Notes under the pieces: model-generated | The model's input: only the letters and a program-made list of their open reading frames with translations | What the model was told of the DNA's origin: nothing | Databases searched by the model: none | NCBI RefSeq assembly: GCF_011059185.1 | Contig: NZ_JAALFE010000010.1 | Coordinates: forward strand, 62,001 to 126,000 | Source: Paragemmobacter kunshanensis | GTDB lineage: Bacteria; Pseudomonadota; Alphaproteobacteria; Rhodobacterales; Rhodobacteraceae | DNA length: 64,000 nt | Direction: 5' to 3' | Translations under genes and position numbers: made by a program | In this document: piece by piece, positions 63,793-64,000 of the stretch | How the letters are laid out: every line of letters begins with the position of its first letter | Numbering within the stretch: position 1 is the stretch's first letter

Positions 63793-64000
63793 ATGGACAA
63801 GGCCGTGACATCCCCCAGCCTCGCCGAACTCGTGGCCGAGGCAGAGACCGCCGCGAATTTTCTCAAGGCGCTCGGCCATGACGGCCGCCTGACGATCCTG
63901 TGCCACCTGCATGGCGGCCCGAAAAGCGTCACCGAACTTGAAAACCTGCTCTCCGCGCGTCAGGCTGTCGTCAGCCAGCAACTCGCCCGCCTGCGCCTCG
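63793..64000 (+). CDS. soxR: SoxR, ArsR-type repressor (partial, runs off the window)
   Basis: The first 69 codons show an ArsR/SmtB winged helix: FLKALGHDGRLTILCHLHGG, then VTELENLLSARQAVVSQQLARLRL (recognition helix). Cys37 (in LTILCHL) is a possible redox-sensing residue. The order soxR-soxS divergent from soxVW matches Paracoccus, where SoxR represses sox genes in the absence of thiosulfate. The stop lies beyond the window. Confidence 0.88.
   Translation, partial: MDKAVTSPSLAELVAEAETAANFLKALGHDGRLTILCHLHGGPKSVTELENLLSARQAVVSQQLARLRL

Overview
This window is a high-GC alphaproteobacterial chromosome segment. It most likely comes from a member of the Rhodobacterales (Paracoccaceae/Rhodobacteraceae). 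The reasons are the Rhodobacter-type ferredoxin-NADP reductase ending in AFVGDGI, the cysG-DUF2849-cysI-cysH-DUF934 order, a Paracoccus-like sox cluster running soxR-S-V-W-X-Y-Z-A-B-C-D-E-F-G-H, and IF-3 with an N-terminus starting at an ATA codon. I saw no tRNA, rRNA, CRISPR array, phage or insertion sequence. The assignment to order is inference; no species is claimed.

Layout. 1-4.3 kb: assimilatory sulfate reduction (end of a siroheme methyltransferase gene, DUF2849, sulfite reductase, 4Fe-4S APS/PAPS reductase, DUF934, FPR). 4.5-5.8 kb: an Ala/Glu-rich membrane-anchored protein and infC. 5.9-12.8 kb (minus strand): molybdenum-enzyme maturation genes resembling coxD-coxE and xdhC/coxF plus a molybdopterin-binding protein, interrupted by an OmpA-like protein with a long Ala/Glu/Gln repeat; no molybdoenzyme lies beside them. 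12.9-29.3 kb (plus strand): mostly housekeeping genes (glycosyltransferase, pyrC, pyrE, dnaB, alr, a two-gene MlaEF-type ABC transporter, radA, cvpA, purF) and three short-chain dehydrogenases.

29.4-49.2 kb is an accessory catabolic island. On the minus strand it has a PLP-dependent lyase, a 3-hydroxyisobutyrate-dehydrogenase-like enzyme, an aldehyde dehydrogenase, a non-pyrrolysine MttB homologue and two adjacent 814-residue DMGDH/sarcosine-dehydrogenase-like flavoproteins. Divergent regulators follow (LysR; a BetI-like TetR with an 18-bp palindrome). On the plus strand come two Rieske oxygenases, a spermidine/putrescine-type ABC importer whose first permease gene is split by a frameshift, a DMSP-lyase-like cupin and a small cupin. 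My inference is that the island imports and strips methyl groups from a quaternary amine or related onium compound. Neither a Rieske reductase nor a corrinoid protein is in view, so the substrate and electron/methyl carriers are open.

50.3-64 kb is a full lithotrophic thiosulfate oxidation (Sox) cluster with a YeeE/YedE-type sulfur transporter converging on it. SoxXA, SoxYZ, SoxB and SoxCD are all present, so complete oxidation of thiosulfate to sulfate is expected. soxS and the start of soxR are divergent, and AT-rich islands at the soxS-soxV and soxW-soxX gaps look like regulator sites.

Two dispersed intergenic repeat families run through the window: AT-core hairpins (two triplets and a single) and a composite element pairing a CATCTTGGCCCAAATACC-type box with a G/C hairpin (six copies).
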